64,000 nt of DNA from Geodermatophilus sp. DSM 45219. GTDB taxonomy: Bacteria > Actinomycetota > Actinomycetes > Mycobacteriales > Geodermatophilaceae. The notes under the pieces were generated by a model. That model made no database searches and was not told the origin of the DNA. It worked only from the letters and a program-made list of their open reading frames with translations. Positions 35,945 through 44,897 of the stretch are shown one piece after another; positions within the stretch are counted from its first letter, which is position 1; every line of letters begins with the position of its first letter. Location: assembly GCF_900104025.1 (NCBI RefSeq), contig NZ_FNIQ01000001.1, forward strand, positions 310,001 through 374,000. The letters are read 5' to 3'. The translations under genes and the position numbers were made by a program.

Positions 35945-36628
35945 TCAGCCGGCCGGGCCGGCGAAGACGAGGAAGGGTGCGCCGACGCGGTACCCGACCG
36001 ACACGGTGACCAGGTCGCGGACGTCCTCGGCGATGGAGAAGACGTAGACGCCCTCGACCGTCTCGCCCGGTGCGGCGGTGCCGGTGAGCGGAGCCGCCGA
36101 CGGGTCACCCAGCGGTGGGGCGGGCGTGAGCTCCGCGCCCGAGGTCAGGCGCACCACCACGTCGTCGAGGTCCACGGCTCCGCGGGACCCGTTCTCGAGC
36201 CGGACGGTGACCCGCAACGCCGGTCCGCCGACGTCGCCGGGTGCGAGCGCCGTCCCGTCGACCGCCTCCAGCCGCTCGACCGTCACCCTGGTCCCGTCGG
36301 CTGCCTCGGCGGTCCCGTCGAGGGCCACCGGGGCCAGGCTGGGCGGCAGCTGGTCCGCGGCCACGGGTCCCTCGGCCGACGGCGTCCCGGAGGGCGGCGC
36401 CGCACCGGTGGGTGCCGGCGGCGCGGGGGCGGGCGTGCCCGGCGGGGCGTCGGTGGTGACGGTGGTGGTGGCGGGTGCGGCGGCGGCGGACGGTTCGCCG
36501 TCGCCGGACACCGACCACACGACCGACACCGCCGCGAGCGCCAGGGTCACCACGGCCGCGCCGACCGCGAGGCGTCGTCGACCGGTCCGCCCGCGCGCCT
36601 GCGCGCCGTCGTCCATCGGGGTGCTCAT
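35945..36628 (-). CDS. membrane-anchored protein with C-terminal Ig-like (DUF4352-like) domain
   Basis: 227 residues. A short cytoplasmic stretch is followed by one transmembrane helix (LAVGAAVVTLALAAVSVVWSV). Next come a Thr/Pro/Ala-rich extracellular linker (residues 45-85) and a beta-rich C-terminal domain (LRVTVRLENGS, VDLDDVVVRLTSGAE, GETVEGVYVFSIAED). The beta domain resembles the DUF4352/telokin-like extracellular domains of Gram-positive lipoproteins. The function is unknown; it may bind or guide the exported polymer. Coupled by ATGA to the CDP-alcohol phosphotransferase gene and followed by a strong terminator. Confidence 0.72.
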   Translation of the reverse strand: MSTPMDDGAQARGRTGRRRLAVGAAVVTLALAAVSVVWSVSGDGEPSAAAAPATTTVTTDAPPGTPAPAPPAPTGAAPPSGTPSAEGPVAADQLPPSLAPVALDGTAEAADGTRVTVERLEAVDGTALAPGDVGGPALRVTVRLENGSRGAVDLDDVVVRLTSGAELTPAPPLGDPSAAPLTGTAAPGETVEGVYVFSIAEDVRDLVTVSVGYRVGAPFLVFAGPAG

Positions 36629-37374
36629 CGAGGCAACCTGCCCATCTCTCGGAACCACTTCACCGACCCGAGGGCCAGGTGTGCCGCCGTCGCCAGGAAG
36701 AGCAGGGCGTAGGCGGTCAGGAACGCGGCCGGTGCGCCCCACAGCAGGAACGACAGGGCCAGGACGCCGTAGTCGGTGGGCAGGGACACCAGCGACCGGC
36801 GCACGCCGGCCCTCGCGGCCGACGGCTGGGCGCGGGTGGCGGCACCGTGCCGCGCGCGCAGCGCCTCGTTGAGCATCATCGCGAAGAACAGCGCGCCGTC
36901 GGCGACGCAGTAGCCGAGCGGGATCAGCAGCAGCTCGGTGTCGACGGCCCCGGCCCGGTACAGCGCGACGAGCACGGCGAGGTGCAGGGTCAGCAGCTTG
37001 GCGGCGTCGACCATGTGGTCGAGCCACTCCCCCGCCGGCGACCCGCCGCCGCGCAGCCGGGCGAGCTGGCCGTCGGCGGCGTCGAGCGCGTAGCCCAGCA
37101 CCAGGCAGGCGGCGACGGCCAGCCCCACCCCGACCGAGGGGGGCGCCAGCACCAGCAGCGCGATGCCGGTGGCCGTGGTGGCGGCGCTGACCCCGGTGAC
37201 GGCGTTGGGCGTCAGACCCGCGCGGAAGGCCAGCGCGGCGAGGAGCCGGCCCAGCGGCCGGTTGACGAAGCGGGAGTAGGCCGGGGCGCCGGTCGCGCCC
37301 TTCTGCGCGGCGGCCAGCCGGCCCAGCGTCGTCCGCAGGGCCTCGGGGGGACGGGCCCCGACGAGGGCGCTCAC
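36625..37374 (-). CDS. CDP-alcohol phosphotransferase family membrane enzyme
   Basis: A 249-residue protein with about six membrane helices. The complete signature D-x2-DG-x2-AR-x8-G-x3-D-x3-D is present: DAADGQLAR starts near residue 97 and is followed by GEWLDHMVD. Such enzymes move a phospho-alcohol or phospho-diacylglycerol from a CDP-carrier to a hydroxyl acceptor. In a polysaccharide island the likely job is placing a phospho-alcohol on a lipid or glycan (inference). GTG 37374 overlaps the previous stop as GTGA. The cytidylyltransferase at 19245-19718 could supply its CDP-substrate. Confidence 0.88.
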   Translation of the reverse strand: MSALVGARPPEALRTTLGRLAAAQKGATGAPAYSRFVNRPLGRLLAALAFRAGLTPNAVTGVSAATTATGIALLVLAPPSVGVGLAVAACLVLGYALDAADGQLARLRGGGSPAGEWLDHMVDAAKLLTLHLAVLVALYRAGAVDTELLLIPLGYCVADGALFFAMMLNEALRARHGAATRAQPSAARAGVRRSLVSLPTDYGVLALSFLLWGAPAAFLTAYALLFLATAAHLALGSVKWFREMGRLPR

Positions 37375-38630
37375 GGCCGGGCCACCGGGACGTCCTCGAC
37401 CGCCGGGGCGGCGGCCGGGGCGGGCAGCAGGACGGCACCCGGCGGCGCCGGGACCGGCTGCGGCCGGGCCACCAGCAGGTCGGCCGCGGTCGGCCCGCGC
37501 CGCCCCGAGGGACGGCGGGCCGGGAACCGGCGCTCGGCCAGCGTGCGGGCGAGCTCCGCGTAGCCGGCGGCGACCCGGTCCCAGTCGTAGCCGCCGGCCA
37601 GCTCCTGGGCGCGCTGCCCGGAGCGGGCCACCCGGTCGGGCTCGGCCTCGACGGCCTCGACCTCGCGGGCCACGTCGGCCGGGGTGCGGAAGTACCGGCC
37701 GGCATCGGCGACGACCTCGCGGTTGAAGTCGACGTCGAAGGCGGTGACGGCCGCGCCTGCACCGATCGCGCGCAGCAGCGAGGGGTTGGTGCCCCCAACG
37801 GAGTGGCCGTGCAGGTAGGTGGCGCAGTTCGCGTACAGCTGGTCGAGCAGCTCCTGGTCCCAGACACCGCCGAGGAACCGGACCCGGTCGTCGGCCAGCG
37901 CGTGCACGCGGGCGGTGTACTCGTCGGCGTAGGGCGCCGAGCCGACGACGACCAGCGGCCTGGTGGCGGCGCTGGCGGCGTACCCCTCGACGACCAGGTC
38001 GACGTGGTTCTCCGGCTCGAACCGGGCCACCACGAGGTGGTAGCCGCGTGGTTCCAGCCCGAGCTCGGCCAGCCGGTGCGACCCGGGCTCGATCCGCGGC
38101 GCCCCGTAGGTCAGCAGCGTGGTCGGCGCCGCGAAGGCGTCGCGGTAGTAGTCGGCGATGCCCTGCGCGTCAGCGATGAGGACGTCGGACCAGCGGACGG
38201 CGAGCGCCTCGGCGGCGCGGTAGTACCGCCGTCCCGCACCGCCCCACTTGGCGCGCTTCCACTCCAGCCCGTCCACGTGCGTGGCGACCGGGATGCCGGC
38301 GGCGCGCAGCGCGGGCAGCAGCGGGGCGTTGGCCGCGTTGAACAGGATCGCCGCGTCGGTGCGGTGCGCCAGCAGGTGGCGGACCGACAGGGCGGTGTGG
38401 CTGAGGGTCTCCAGTGAGCGCCGACGGGCGGCCGGGAGGTGCACCAGCTCCATGCCCAGGTGCGTGGCCGGCGGCTGCTCGGGTGACCCGGGGACGGTGC
38501 GGCAGTAGACGACGACCCGGTGCCCGGCGTCGGCCAGCCGGCGCCCGATCTCCTCGACCGCCGTCTCGAAGCCGCCGTACCGGGCGGGCACGCCCCGCGT
38601 GCCGACCATGGCGATGCTCACGCGGTCCAC
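37371..38630 (-). CDS. glycosyltransferase, GT4 fold with DUF1972 N-domain
   Basis: About 419 residues. MVGTRGVPARYGGFETAVEE at the N-terminus is the hallmark of the DUF1972 (rhamnosyl/galactosyl transferase) subgroup. The GT-B C-domain holds ARFEPENHVDLVVEGY, FLGGVWDQELLDQLY and the donor-binding GHSVGGTNPSLLRA with the following aspartates. GGAGG lies five bases before GTG 38630, so I choose that start over GTG 38621. The Pro/Ala-rich last 30 residues are not part of the fold. It probably adds the second sugar to the lipid-linked unit begun by the upstream-encoded transferase. Confidence 0.88.
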   Translation of the reverse strand: MDRVSIAMVGTRGVPARYGGFETAVEEIGRRLADAGHRVVVYCRTVPGSPEQPPATHLGMELVHLPAARRRSLETLSHTALSVRHLLAHRTDAAILFNAANAPLLPALRAAGIPVATHVDGLEWKRAKWGGAGRRYYRAAEALAVRWSDVLIADAQGIADYYRDAFAAPTTLLTYGAPRIEPGSHRLAELGLEPRGYHLVVARFEPENHVDLVVEGYAASAATRPLVVVGSAPYADEYTARVHALADDRVRFLGGVWDQELLDQLYANCATYLHGHSVGGTNPSLLRAIGAGAAVTAFDVDFNREVVADAGRYFRTPADVAREVEAVEAEPDRVARSGQRAQELAGGYDWDRVAAGYAELARTLAERRFPARRPSGRRGPTAADLLVARPQPVPAPPGAVLLPAPAAAPAVEDVPVARP

Positions 38631-38774
38631 CTGGGCCTCCGTCGTCCGTCCGTGCAGCTCGGACGACGGCCCCGTGCGCTGCACGGTCCCCCTCGCCCTC
38701 GGTGAGCATCGACGGAGGACGGAGCCCGCGGCAGTCCTCCCGCGGGTCCTCTCACCCGCACGGGGCACGCGCCG

Positions 38775-40271
38775 TCAGTAGGCCCCGGCGCTGCTGACGA
38801 CGGCGCGGACGGTCTTGACGAGGATGAGCAGGTCCATGGCCAGCGACCAGTTCTCCACGTAGCGCAGGTCCAGGCGGACGGCCTCCTCCCACGGCAGGTC
38901 CGACCGGCCGGAGATCTGCCACAGGCCGGTCAGCCCGGGCTTGACCAGCAGCCGGCGGCTGACCGAGGTGTCGTACCGGGCGACCTCGCCGGGCAGCGGC
39001 GGGCGCGGGCCGACCAGCGACATGGCGCCGCCGAGCACGTTGAGCAGCTGCGGCAGCTCGTCCAGCGACAGCCGGCGCAGCACCTGGCCGACCGGCGTCA
39101 CCCGCGGGTCGACCCGCATCTTGAACAGCAGGCCGTCGGAGGTGTTGAGCGCCTGCAGCCCGTCGACCTGCCGGTCGGCGTCGACCACCATGCTGCGGAA
39201 CTTCAGCATCGTGAAGCAGCGCCCGTTCACGCCCACCCGCTCCTGCCGGTAGAGCACGGGCCCGGGGCTGGTGACCTTGACGGCGACGGCGATCGCGAGC
39301 AGCGCCGGCGCGAGCAGGACCAGCGCCACGGCGGCGACGGCGCGGTCCAGGCCGCCCTTGACCACGCGCTGCCAGCCCTCGAAGCGCGGCTGCTCCACCG
39401 ACAGCAGCGGCAGCCCCTCGAACGGGCGGATGTGCAGCCGCGGGCCGGCGACCTCGATCAGGCCGGGGGCGACCAGCAGCTCGATGCCGGTGCCCTCCAG
39501 CTGCCACGACAGCGCACGCAGGTACTGGGCCGCGGTCTCGCTGGCGGAGGTGACGGCGATGGTGTCGGCGCCGAGCCGGGCGGCCAGCGCCGGGACGTCG
39601 TCCAGCCCGCCGACCGGGACGCCGGCGGCCCGGGCCACCCGGTCGCGGTCGTCGGGCGTCACGCAGGCCGCGACGACCTCCAGGCCGGCGAACTGCTGGC
39701 GGCGCAGCCGGTCGACCAGCTCCAGGACGGCGGTCCCCCGGCCGACCACGACGACCCGCTTGGTGCAGCGCCCCTGCGCGCGCAGGCCGCGGAGCGTGCA
39801 GCGGGCGGTGAACCGCCCGAGCAGGGTGCCGAGGGTCAGCGCGGGGACGGCGCCGACGACCAGGGCGCGGCTGAGGTCGAGGTCGGCGGCGTACGAGGCG
39901 AAGCCGGCGACGGCGAGCAGCAGGAAGCCGGCCCTGCCGACGGCGCGGTACTCGTCGCTCCCGCTGCCGAACACCCGCTCGGCGTGCGCGTCGGAGGCGT
40001 GCAGCAGCACCGGCCACGCGACGACGAGGCCGACGCTGGCCCAGAACAGCGAGGTGGTCGGCGTGGCGCCCGGGTGGGTGACCAGCACCGCGGCCCCGGC
40101 GGCCGCCGCGGCCAGGACCTCGAAGACGGTGAGGACCAGGGAGTACCGCCGGACCCAGGCCGCGGCGCCGGGCCGCATCCGGGCGCGGCGACCGGTGCCC
40201 GGAGCGGCGGCGGTCGTCGTGGGTGCGGGTTGCGCCGTCCCGAGACGGACGGTCGAGTGATCGAGCAGCAC
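38775..40271 (-). CDS. exopolysaccharide initiating transferase (polyprenyl glycosylphosphotransferase)
   Basis: 498 residues. Four or five N-terminal membrane helices and a nucleotide-binding-like middle (KRVVVVGRGTAVLELVDRL) precede the catalytic C-domain. That domain has VKVTSPGPVLYRQERVG, FTMLKFRSMVVDAD, LSLDELPQLLNVLGGAMSLVGPRPP in outline, KPGLTGLWQISGRSD and LDLRYVENWSLAMDLLIL. It transfers sugar-1-phosphate to undecaprenyl phosphate, the first step of repeat-unit synthesis. GGGGGGAA lies just before GTG 40271, which I take as the start; the frame stays open further upstream. Probable first gene of the operon running to 35945. Confidence 0.92.
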   Translation of the reverse strand: MLLDHSTVRLGTAQPAPTTTAAAPGTGRRARMRPGAAAWVRRYSLVLTVFEVLAAAAAGAAVLVTHPGATPTTSLFWASVGLVVAWPVLLHASDAHAERVFGSGSDEYRAVGRAGFLLLAVAGFASYAADLDLSRALVVGAVPALTLGTLLGRFTARCTLRGLRAQGRCTKRVVVVGRGTAVLELVDRLRRQQFAGLEVVAACVTPDDRDRVARAAGVPVGGLDDVPALAARLGADTIAVTSASETAAQYLRALSWQLEGTGIELLVAPGLIEVAGPRLHIRPFEGLPLLSVEQPRFEGWQRVVKGGLDRAVAAVALVLLAPALLAIAVAVKVTSPGPVLYRQERVGVNGRCFTMLKFRSMVVDADRQVDGLQALNTSDGLLFKMRVDPRVTPVGQVLRRLSLDELPQLLNVLGGAMSLVGPRPPLPGEVARYDTSVSRRLLVKPGLTGLWQISGRSDLPWEEAVRLDLRYVENWSLAMDLLILVKTVRAVVSSAGAY

Positions 40272-40283
40272 GGTTCCCCCCGG

Positions 40284-40301
40284 ACACGTGTGACAACGTG
40301 T
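40284..40301. promoter_or_regulatory. ACGTGT direct repeats upstream of the initiating transferase
   Basis: ACGTGT occurs at 40286-40291 (inside the palindrome ACACGTGT, 40284-40291) and again at 40296-40301, ten bases apart, one helical turn. The site is 13-30 bases upstream of the gene start on the minus strand. This is a possible operator; no regulator can be named. Confidence 0.3.
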
Positions 40302-40469
40302 AGTCGGGGTCACCCACGCGGGGACTGCTGCGCGTCCGTGACCAGGCGCTCCCCCCGGGCGAAGCGCCCGACCTCGCAAGGACCATCACAGCGAGTCACG
40401 ACCGGGGTCAACGCGCAGCGGGTGTCTTCACCCGTTGGGGAGGACGACTCACCCACCCGGGGCGGCGCG

Positions 40470-41036
40470 TCAGGTGCGGGGGTGGACGACGTTCTGGGCG
40501 GCCTCGAGCCCCAGTGCCAGGAGCTCCTCGGTGGCGTCGGCCGCCTCGGCGACGAGCAGGTCCAGCTCCTTGCGCTCGGAACCGGAGAAGTCCTTGAGCA
40601 CGAAGTCGGCGGGGTCCTGGCGACCGGGCGGGCGGCCGATGCCGACCCGCACCCGCAGGTAGTCCTTGGTGCCGGTGGAGCGGGTGACCGACCGCAGGCC
40701 GTTGTGGCCACCCTCGCCGCCCCCCCGCTTGAGCCGCACGGTGCCGAAGGGGATGTCCAGCTCGTCGTGCAGCACGACGAGGTCGGTGGCCGGGACGGAG
40801 TGGTAGTCCAGCAGGCCGCGGACCGGGCCGCCGGACTCGTTCATGTAGCTGGTCGGCCGGGCCAGCACGACGCGGCGGCCGGCCAGCCGTCCCTCGCCGA
40901 TCAGCGTCCGGGCCCGCTTCCCCTTGCCGGGGGACAACTTCACGTCGGCGCGGGCGGCCAGCTCGTCGAGCACCACCGCGCCGATGTTGTGCCGGTTGCC
41001 GGCGTAGGCGGGACCCGGGTTGCCCAGCCCGACCAC
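40470..41036 (-). CDS. pth: peptidyl-tRNA hydrolase
   Basis: 188 residues. The enzyme frees tRNA from stalled peptidyl-t[20 protein letters not shown] carries the catalytic His, [11 protein letters not shown] and [10 protein letters not shown] are the classical motifs, and [12 protein letters not shown] completes the active site. The GTG at 41036 gives MVGLGNPG. A few residues may precede it, because no good ribosome-binding site is seen and the frame is open into the terminator hairpin upstream. The gene follows rplY, from which a strong hairpin separates it. Confidence 0.95.
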   Translation of the reverse strand: MVGLGNPGPAYAGNRHNIGAVVLDELAARADVKLSPGKGKRARTLIGEGRLAGRRVVLARPTSYMNESGGPVRGLLDYHSVPATDLVVLHDELDIPFGTVRLKRGGGEGGHNGLRSVTRSTGTKDYLRVRVGIGRPPGRQDPADFVLKDFSGSERKELDLLVAEAADATEELLALGLEAAQNVVHPRT

Positions 41037-41060
41037 CAGGAAGGGGCCCGCGGAGACGAC

Positions 41061-41093
41061 CGCAGGGGCGCCGGCGTCGCCGGCGCCCCTGCG
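41061..41093. terminator. near-perfect 33-base palindrome between rplY and pth
   Basis: CGCAGGGGCGCCGGCG (41061-41076) and its exact complement (41078-41093) flank a single T. Read on the minus strand it lies 27 bases after the rplY stop and 25 bases before pth, so it can act as a partial terminator or mRNA processing site between the two genes. Confidence 0.65.
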
Positions 41094-41119
41094 GGACGTG
41101 CTGTCCTCACTCAGGGTCT

Positions 41120-41824
41120 TCAGCCCTTCTCGGCGGACTCCATCGACTCGCCGCTGCCCTGGTCCTGCGGCTCGGAGACGACGTCGCCCTCGCCGACGCC
41201 CTCCTCGGCCGGCGCGGACTCCTCGCGCTCGATGCCGGCCTCGGCCTCGGCCTCGGCGAGCTCGGCCTCGAGGGCCTCGGCGGTCGGCGCACCCAGGAAG
41301 CCGATGACGAGCGCCTCGGGGTCGGTGACCAGCGTCGCGCCCTGCGGGAGGACGAGGTCGCCGGCGGTGATGCCCTGACCGGCGGTCCGGCCGGTCACGT
41401 CGACCTCGATGGTGTCGGGCAGGTTCGTGGCGTCGGCCTCGATCGAGACGGTGTTCAGCTGGTGGTTCGGGATGGCGTCGATGCCCGGCTCGCCCACGAC
41501 GACGATCGGCACGTCGACGGTGGTCTTCTCGCCACGGCGGACCAGCAGCAGGTCGACGTGCTCGTGGGTGCGGGTCAGCGGGTCGCGCTGCACGGCCTTG
41601 GTGAGCGCGAGCTGCTCCTGGCCGTCGAGCACGACGGTGATCAGGGCGTTGGTGCCGCCGTTGCGCAGCGCCGCGGCGAACTCGCGGGCCGGCAGCGACA
41701 GGTGCACGACGTCCTGGCCGTGCCCGTACAGGACGGCGGGGACGCGACCGGCCCGGCGGGTGCGGCGGGCGCTGCCCTTGCCGAACTCGGTGCGGGCCTC
41801 GGCGACGAGGCGGAAGTCAGCCAC
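41120..41824 (-). CDS. rplY: 50S ribosomal protein L25 / general stress protein Ctc
   Basis: A 234-residue long-form L25 (TL5/CTC). The N-terminal 5S-rRNA-binding domain is [26 protein letters not shown]. The beta-rich C-domain follows ([20 protein letters not shown]), and then an acidic Glu/Ala-rich tail. GTG 41824 has GAGGAG nine bases upstream. Co-transcribed with pth in most actinobacteria. Confidence 0.95.
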   Translation of the reverse strand: MADFRLVAEARTEFGKGSARRTRRAGRVPAVLYGHGQDVVHLSLPAREFAAALRNGGTNALITVVLDGQEQLALTKAVQRDPLTRTHEHVDLLLVRRGEKTTVDVPIVVVGEPGIDAIPNHQLNTVSIEADATNLPDTIEVDVTGRTAGQGITAGDLVLPQGATLVTDPEALVIGFLGAPTAEALEAELAEAEAEAGIEREESAPAEEGVGEGDVVSEPQDQGSGESMESAEKG

Positions 41825-42180
41825 TGTGGTGTGCTCCTCAAGAGGTGGATCCGGGTCGGTGGCCGGCACACGGCGCGGCACGCCCGTCGAGGAGGGGCTC
41901 TGCCCCCTGAGGAACGTGGCACGTCGATCACGGAGTACGGGGGGCCGTCTCCCTCGCCGGGCAACCCGTACAGCGTACCCGAGCCGGGACGGCACCTGAC
42001 CGCGGCGGGGACGGGACGCCCGGCTACCAGGCCGGGGACGGCGGGGAGCCGGAGTGGACCGGTCGCGGGGGCCCGGAGAACCTCCCGACCGGGGCACGGG
42101 GAGGGCTCAGCCCAGCAGGGGCAAGGCACCTGGCCGCGGTGCGGTCCGGAGGACCGCGGTGTCGCCCGGCAGGGCGACGG
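41825..42180. other. 356-base intergenic region between prs and rplY
   Basis: No gene is visible. The rplY-proximal part should carry the rplY promoter. The prs-proximal part (42100-42180) contains two hairpins just after the prs stop. One is GTCGCCC-GGCA-GGGCGAC (42161-42178), and the other is the repeat element annotated at 42132-42157. Confidence 0.7.
42132..42157. repeat. dispersed intergenic repeat with a stem-loop, copy A
   Basis: GGCCGCGGTG (42132-42141) runs into the stem GCGGTCC-GGA-GGACCGC (42141-42157). A related copy at 50301-50326 has the same leader but stem GTCGTCC-GGA-GGACGAC, so two base pairs differ by compensating changes. Both copies sit just downstream of the stop of a minus-strand gene. 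Confidence 0.7.
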
Positions 42181-43161
42181 TCACGACGCGCCGTCGAAGA
42201 GGCTGGTGACCGAGCCGTCCTCGAAGACCTCCTTGATCGCCCGGGCGAGCAGCGGGGCGATGGACAGGACGGTGAGCTTGTCGAACCGGCGCTCCGGCTC
42301 GATGGGCAGGGTGTTGGTCACGATGACCTCGCTGACCCGGCTGTTCTTGAGCCGGTCGACCGCCGCCCCGGAGAGGACGCCGTGGGTGGCGCAGACGATG
42401 ACGTCGGCCGCGCCCGCCTCGAACAGCGTCTCGGCGGCCTTCACGATCGTGCCGCCGGTGTCGATCATGTCGTCGACCAGGATGCAGACCCGGCCCTCGA
42501 CCTCGCCGACGACGCGGTTGGCGACGACCTCGTTCGGTCGCATCGGGTCGCGGGTCTTGTGGATGAACGCCAGCGGGGCGCCGCCCAGCTTGTCGCTCCA
42601 CCGCTCGGAGACCCGTACCCGCCCGGCGTCCGGCGAGACCACGGTGATGTCCCGGTCGGCCCAGCGATCGCAGACGTGGCCGACCAGCAGGTCGAGCGCG
42701 AAGAGGTGGTCGACCGGGCCGTCGAAGAAGCCCTGGATCTGCGCGGTGTGCAGGTCGACGGTCATCAGCCGGTCGGCGCCGGCGGTCTTGAACAGGTCGG
42801 CGACCAGGCGGGCGGAGATCGGCTCGCGGCCGCGGTGCTTCTTGTCCTGCCGGGCGTAGGGGAAGAACGGGGCGACGACGGTGATCCGCTTGGCCGAGGC
42901 GCGCTTGGCGGCGTCGACCATGAGCAGCTGCTCCATGAGCCAGGTGTTGATGGGCGCGGTGTGGCTCTGCACGATGAACGCATCGCAGCCGCGGACGGAC
43001 TCCTCGAACCGCACGAACAGCTCACCGTTGGCGAACTCGTAGGACGCGGTCGGGGTCGGCGTCACGCCCAGGTGCCCGGCGATCTCGTCGGCCAGCTCGG
43101 GGTGGGCCCGGCCGGAGAACAGCATCAGGCTCTTGCTGGTGGTCTGCCGGATCGCGCTCAT
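42181..43161 (-). CDS. prs: ribose-phosphate pyrophosphokinase
   Basis: 326 residues making PRPP from ribose-5-phosphate and ATP for nucleotide, His and Trp synthesis. Motifs: FANGELFVRFEESVRG, FFPYARQDKKHRGREPISA, the VDLHTAQIQGFF segment with metal-binding His, VVSPDAGRVRVSERW, and the PRPP loop CILVDDMIDTGGT. Length is normal. It follows glmU by 50 bases on the same strand, the conserved glmU-prs pair. Confidence 0.97.
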   Translation of the reverse strand: MSAIRQTTSKSLMLFSGRAHPELADEIAGHLGVTPTPTASYEFANGELFVRFEESVRGCDAFIVQSHTAPINTWLMEQLLMVDAAKRASAKRITVVAPFFPYARQDKKHRGREPISARLVADLFKTAGADRLMTVDLHTAQIQGFFDGPVDHLFALDLLVGHVCDRWADRDITVVSPDAGRVRVSERWSDKLGGAPLAFIHKTRDPMRPNEVVANRVVGEVEGRVCILVDDMIDTGGTIVKAAETLFEAGAADVIVCATHGVLSGAAVDRLKNSRVSEVIVTNTLPIEPERRFDKLTVLSIAPLLARAIKEVFEDGSVTSLFDGAS

Positions 43162-43211
43162 CGGCTCGTCATACCCCTGCTCGTCGCGTCGGCGGGCCGA
43201 CCCGGCCGGCC

Positions 43212-44708
43212 CTACTCGGACGCGTCCGCGTGGGTGTCGGCCGCCGTCTCGGCCCCTGCATCCCCGGCCGCCTCGGCGGCCCGCGCGGCTGCCGTCCCGG
43301 GACGGCGCCGCCGCACCCAGCCTGCCACATTGCGCTGGCGCGCCCGTGCGACGCCCATCGCCCCCGGGGGGACGTCGGTGGTGATCACCGAGCCGGCAGC
43401 GGTGTAGGCGCCGTCCCCGACGGTGACCGGAGCCACCAGCATGGTGTCCGAGCCGATCCGCACGTGGTCGCCGACGTGGGTGTGGTGCTTGGCCACGCCG
43501 TCGTAGTTCACGAAGACCGTCGCCGCCCCGATGTTGGCGCCGCGGCCGATGGTGGCGTCCCCGACGTAGGACAGGTGGGGCACCTTCGAGTCCTCGCCGA
43601 CCTGCACGTTCTTCGTCTCGACGAAGGCCCCGACCTTGGCCCCGGCGGCCAGCCGGGTGCCCGGCCGCAGGTAGCTAAACGGGCCGACCGTGGCGTGCGG
43701 GCCGACCTCGGACCCGAGGACGTGCGAGCGCAGCACGGTGGCGCCCTCGCCCACTGCGGCGTCGACCAGCGTGGTGTCCGGTCCGACGACGGCGCCGGTG
43801 GCCACCGACGTCGTCCCCCGGAGGTGGACGCCGGGCTCGAGCAGCGCGTCGGGCGCGACGGTGGCGGTGACGTCGACCCAGGTGGTGGCCGGGTCGACGA
43901 CGGTGACGCCGGCGCGCATGAGCTCGTCGAGCACCCGGTCGTTGAGCGTGCGGCGACGGGCGGCGAGCTCCCGGCGGTCGTTGCACCCCAGGACGTCGTC
44001 CGGGTCCGCGGCCCGGACGGCGGCGACCGGAGCCCCACCGTCGGCCAGCGGGGCGAGCGCGTCGGTGAGGTACTGCTCCCCCTGGGCGTTGTCCGTCGCG
44101 AGGCCGCTCAGCACCCGGCGCAGGGTCGCCGCGTTCGCCACGTAGACGCCGGCGTTGACCTCGCGGACGGCCCGCTGCTCGTCGGTGGCGTCGCGCTCCT
44201 CGACGATGGCCCGCACCTCACCGCCGGGGCCGCGGATGATGCGTCCGAGCCCCGTCGGGTCCCCGACCTCCGAGGTGAGGACCGTGAACACGCTGCCCGC
44301 CGCGCGGTGGCCCTCGACGAGCGCGGCCAGGGTGCCGGCGGTCAGCAGCGGGGCGTCGCCGTTGACCAGCAGCACCGGGCCCTCGAGCTCAGGGACGGCG
44401 GCCAGTGCGACCGCCGCCGCGTGCCCGGACCCGCGCTGCTCGGCCTGCAGCACCGGCTGCGCGCCGGGGGCGACCTGCGCCAGGTGCTCCTCGACGGCCT
44501 CGCGGCCGGCGCCGACGACCACGAGGGTGTGCCGGGCGGCCAGCGGCTCGGTCGCCGCGAGGACGTGGCCGAGCATGCTGCGCCCGCCGAGGGCGTGCAG
44601 CACCTTGGGCAGCGCGGACCTCATGCGGGTGCCCTGCCCGGCGGCGAGGACGACGACGGCGGCGATCCCGCCCTCGGGGGCGGCACCGGGCTGCAGCGGT
44701 TCGGACAC
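43212..44708 (-). CDS. glmU: bifunctional N-acetylglucosamine-1-phosphate uridyltransferase / glucosamine-1-phosphate acetyltransferase
   Basis: 498 residues making UDP-GlcNAc for peptidoglycan and, here, probably for the exopolysaccharide. The N-terminal uridyltransferase has LAAGQGTRMRSALPKVLH. The C-terminal left-handed beta-helix has the hexapeptide repeats and the acetyltransferase motifs SYVGDATIGRGANIGA and NYDG. The last 40 residues form an Ala/Arg-rich tail as in other actinobacteria. GAGGAG lies four bases before GTG 44708. tRNA-Gln lies just upstream on the same strand. Confidence 0.96.
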   Translation of the reverse strand: MSEPLQPGAAPEGGIAAVVVLAAGQGTRMRSALPKVLHALGGRSMLGHVLAATEPLAARHTLVVVGAGREAVEEHLAQVAPGAQPVLQAEQRGSGHAAAVALAAVPELEGPVLLVNGDAPLLTAGTLAALVEGHRAAGSVFTVLTSEVGDPTGLGRIIRGPGGEVRAIVEERDATDEQRAVREVNAGVYVANAATLRRVLSGLATDNAQGEQYLTDALAPLADGGAPVAAVRAADPDDVLGCNDRRELAARRRTLNDRVLDELMRAGVTVVDPATTWVDVTATVAPDALLEPGVHLRGTTSVATGAVVGPDTTLVDAAVGEGATVLRSHVLGSEVGPHATVGPFSYLRPGTRLAAGAKVGAFVETKNVQVGEDSKVPHLSYVGDATIGRGANIGAATVFVNYDGVAKHHTHVGDHVRIGSDTMLVAPVTVGDGAYTAAGSVITTDVPPGAMGVARARQRNVAGWVRRRRPGTAAARAAEAAGDAGAETAADTHADASE

Positions 44709-44733
44709 GGGTCTCCTCGGGCATCGGCTGCTG

Positions 44734-44806
44734 CTGGGGGACTCGGACTCGAACCGAGACTTCCCGGCTCCAAAGGCCGGCGGGCTGCCGATTACCCCAT
44801 CCCCCA
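44734..44806 (-). tRNA. tRNA-Gln (anticodon UUG)
   Basis: A 73-nt cloverleaf on the minus strand: acceptor TGGGGGA/TCCCCCA, anticodon arm CCGGC-CTTTGGA-GCCGG giving UUG, T arm with GGTTCGAGTCC, discriminator G. CCA is not encoded. It is 25 bases upstream of the glmU start and may be co-transcribed with it; tRNA-Gln next to glmU is common in actinobacteria. Confidence 0.93.
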
Positions 44807-44897
44807 CTGCGGACGGCGTGGACACCGGTCCGGCGTCCTCCGTGAGCCTAGGCGCCCGGTCCACCGACCCCGCTCCGGCGCCCGGGAGGCAGGCCTC

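Noticed and set aside
17651..40271. Prophage or integrative element
   Set aside because: No integrase, transposase, structural phage gene or flanking att-like repeat; the genes form a coherent polysaccharide pathway.
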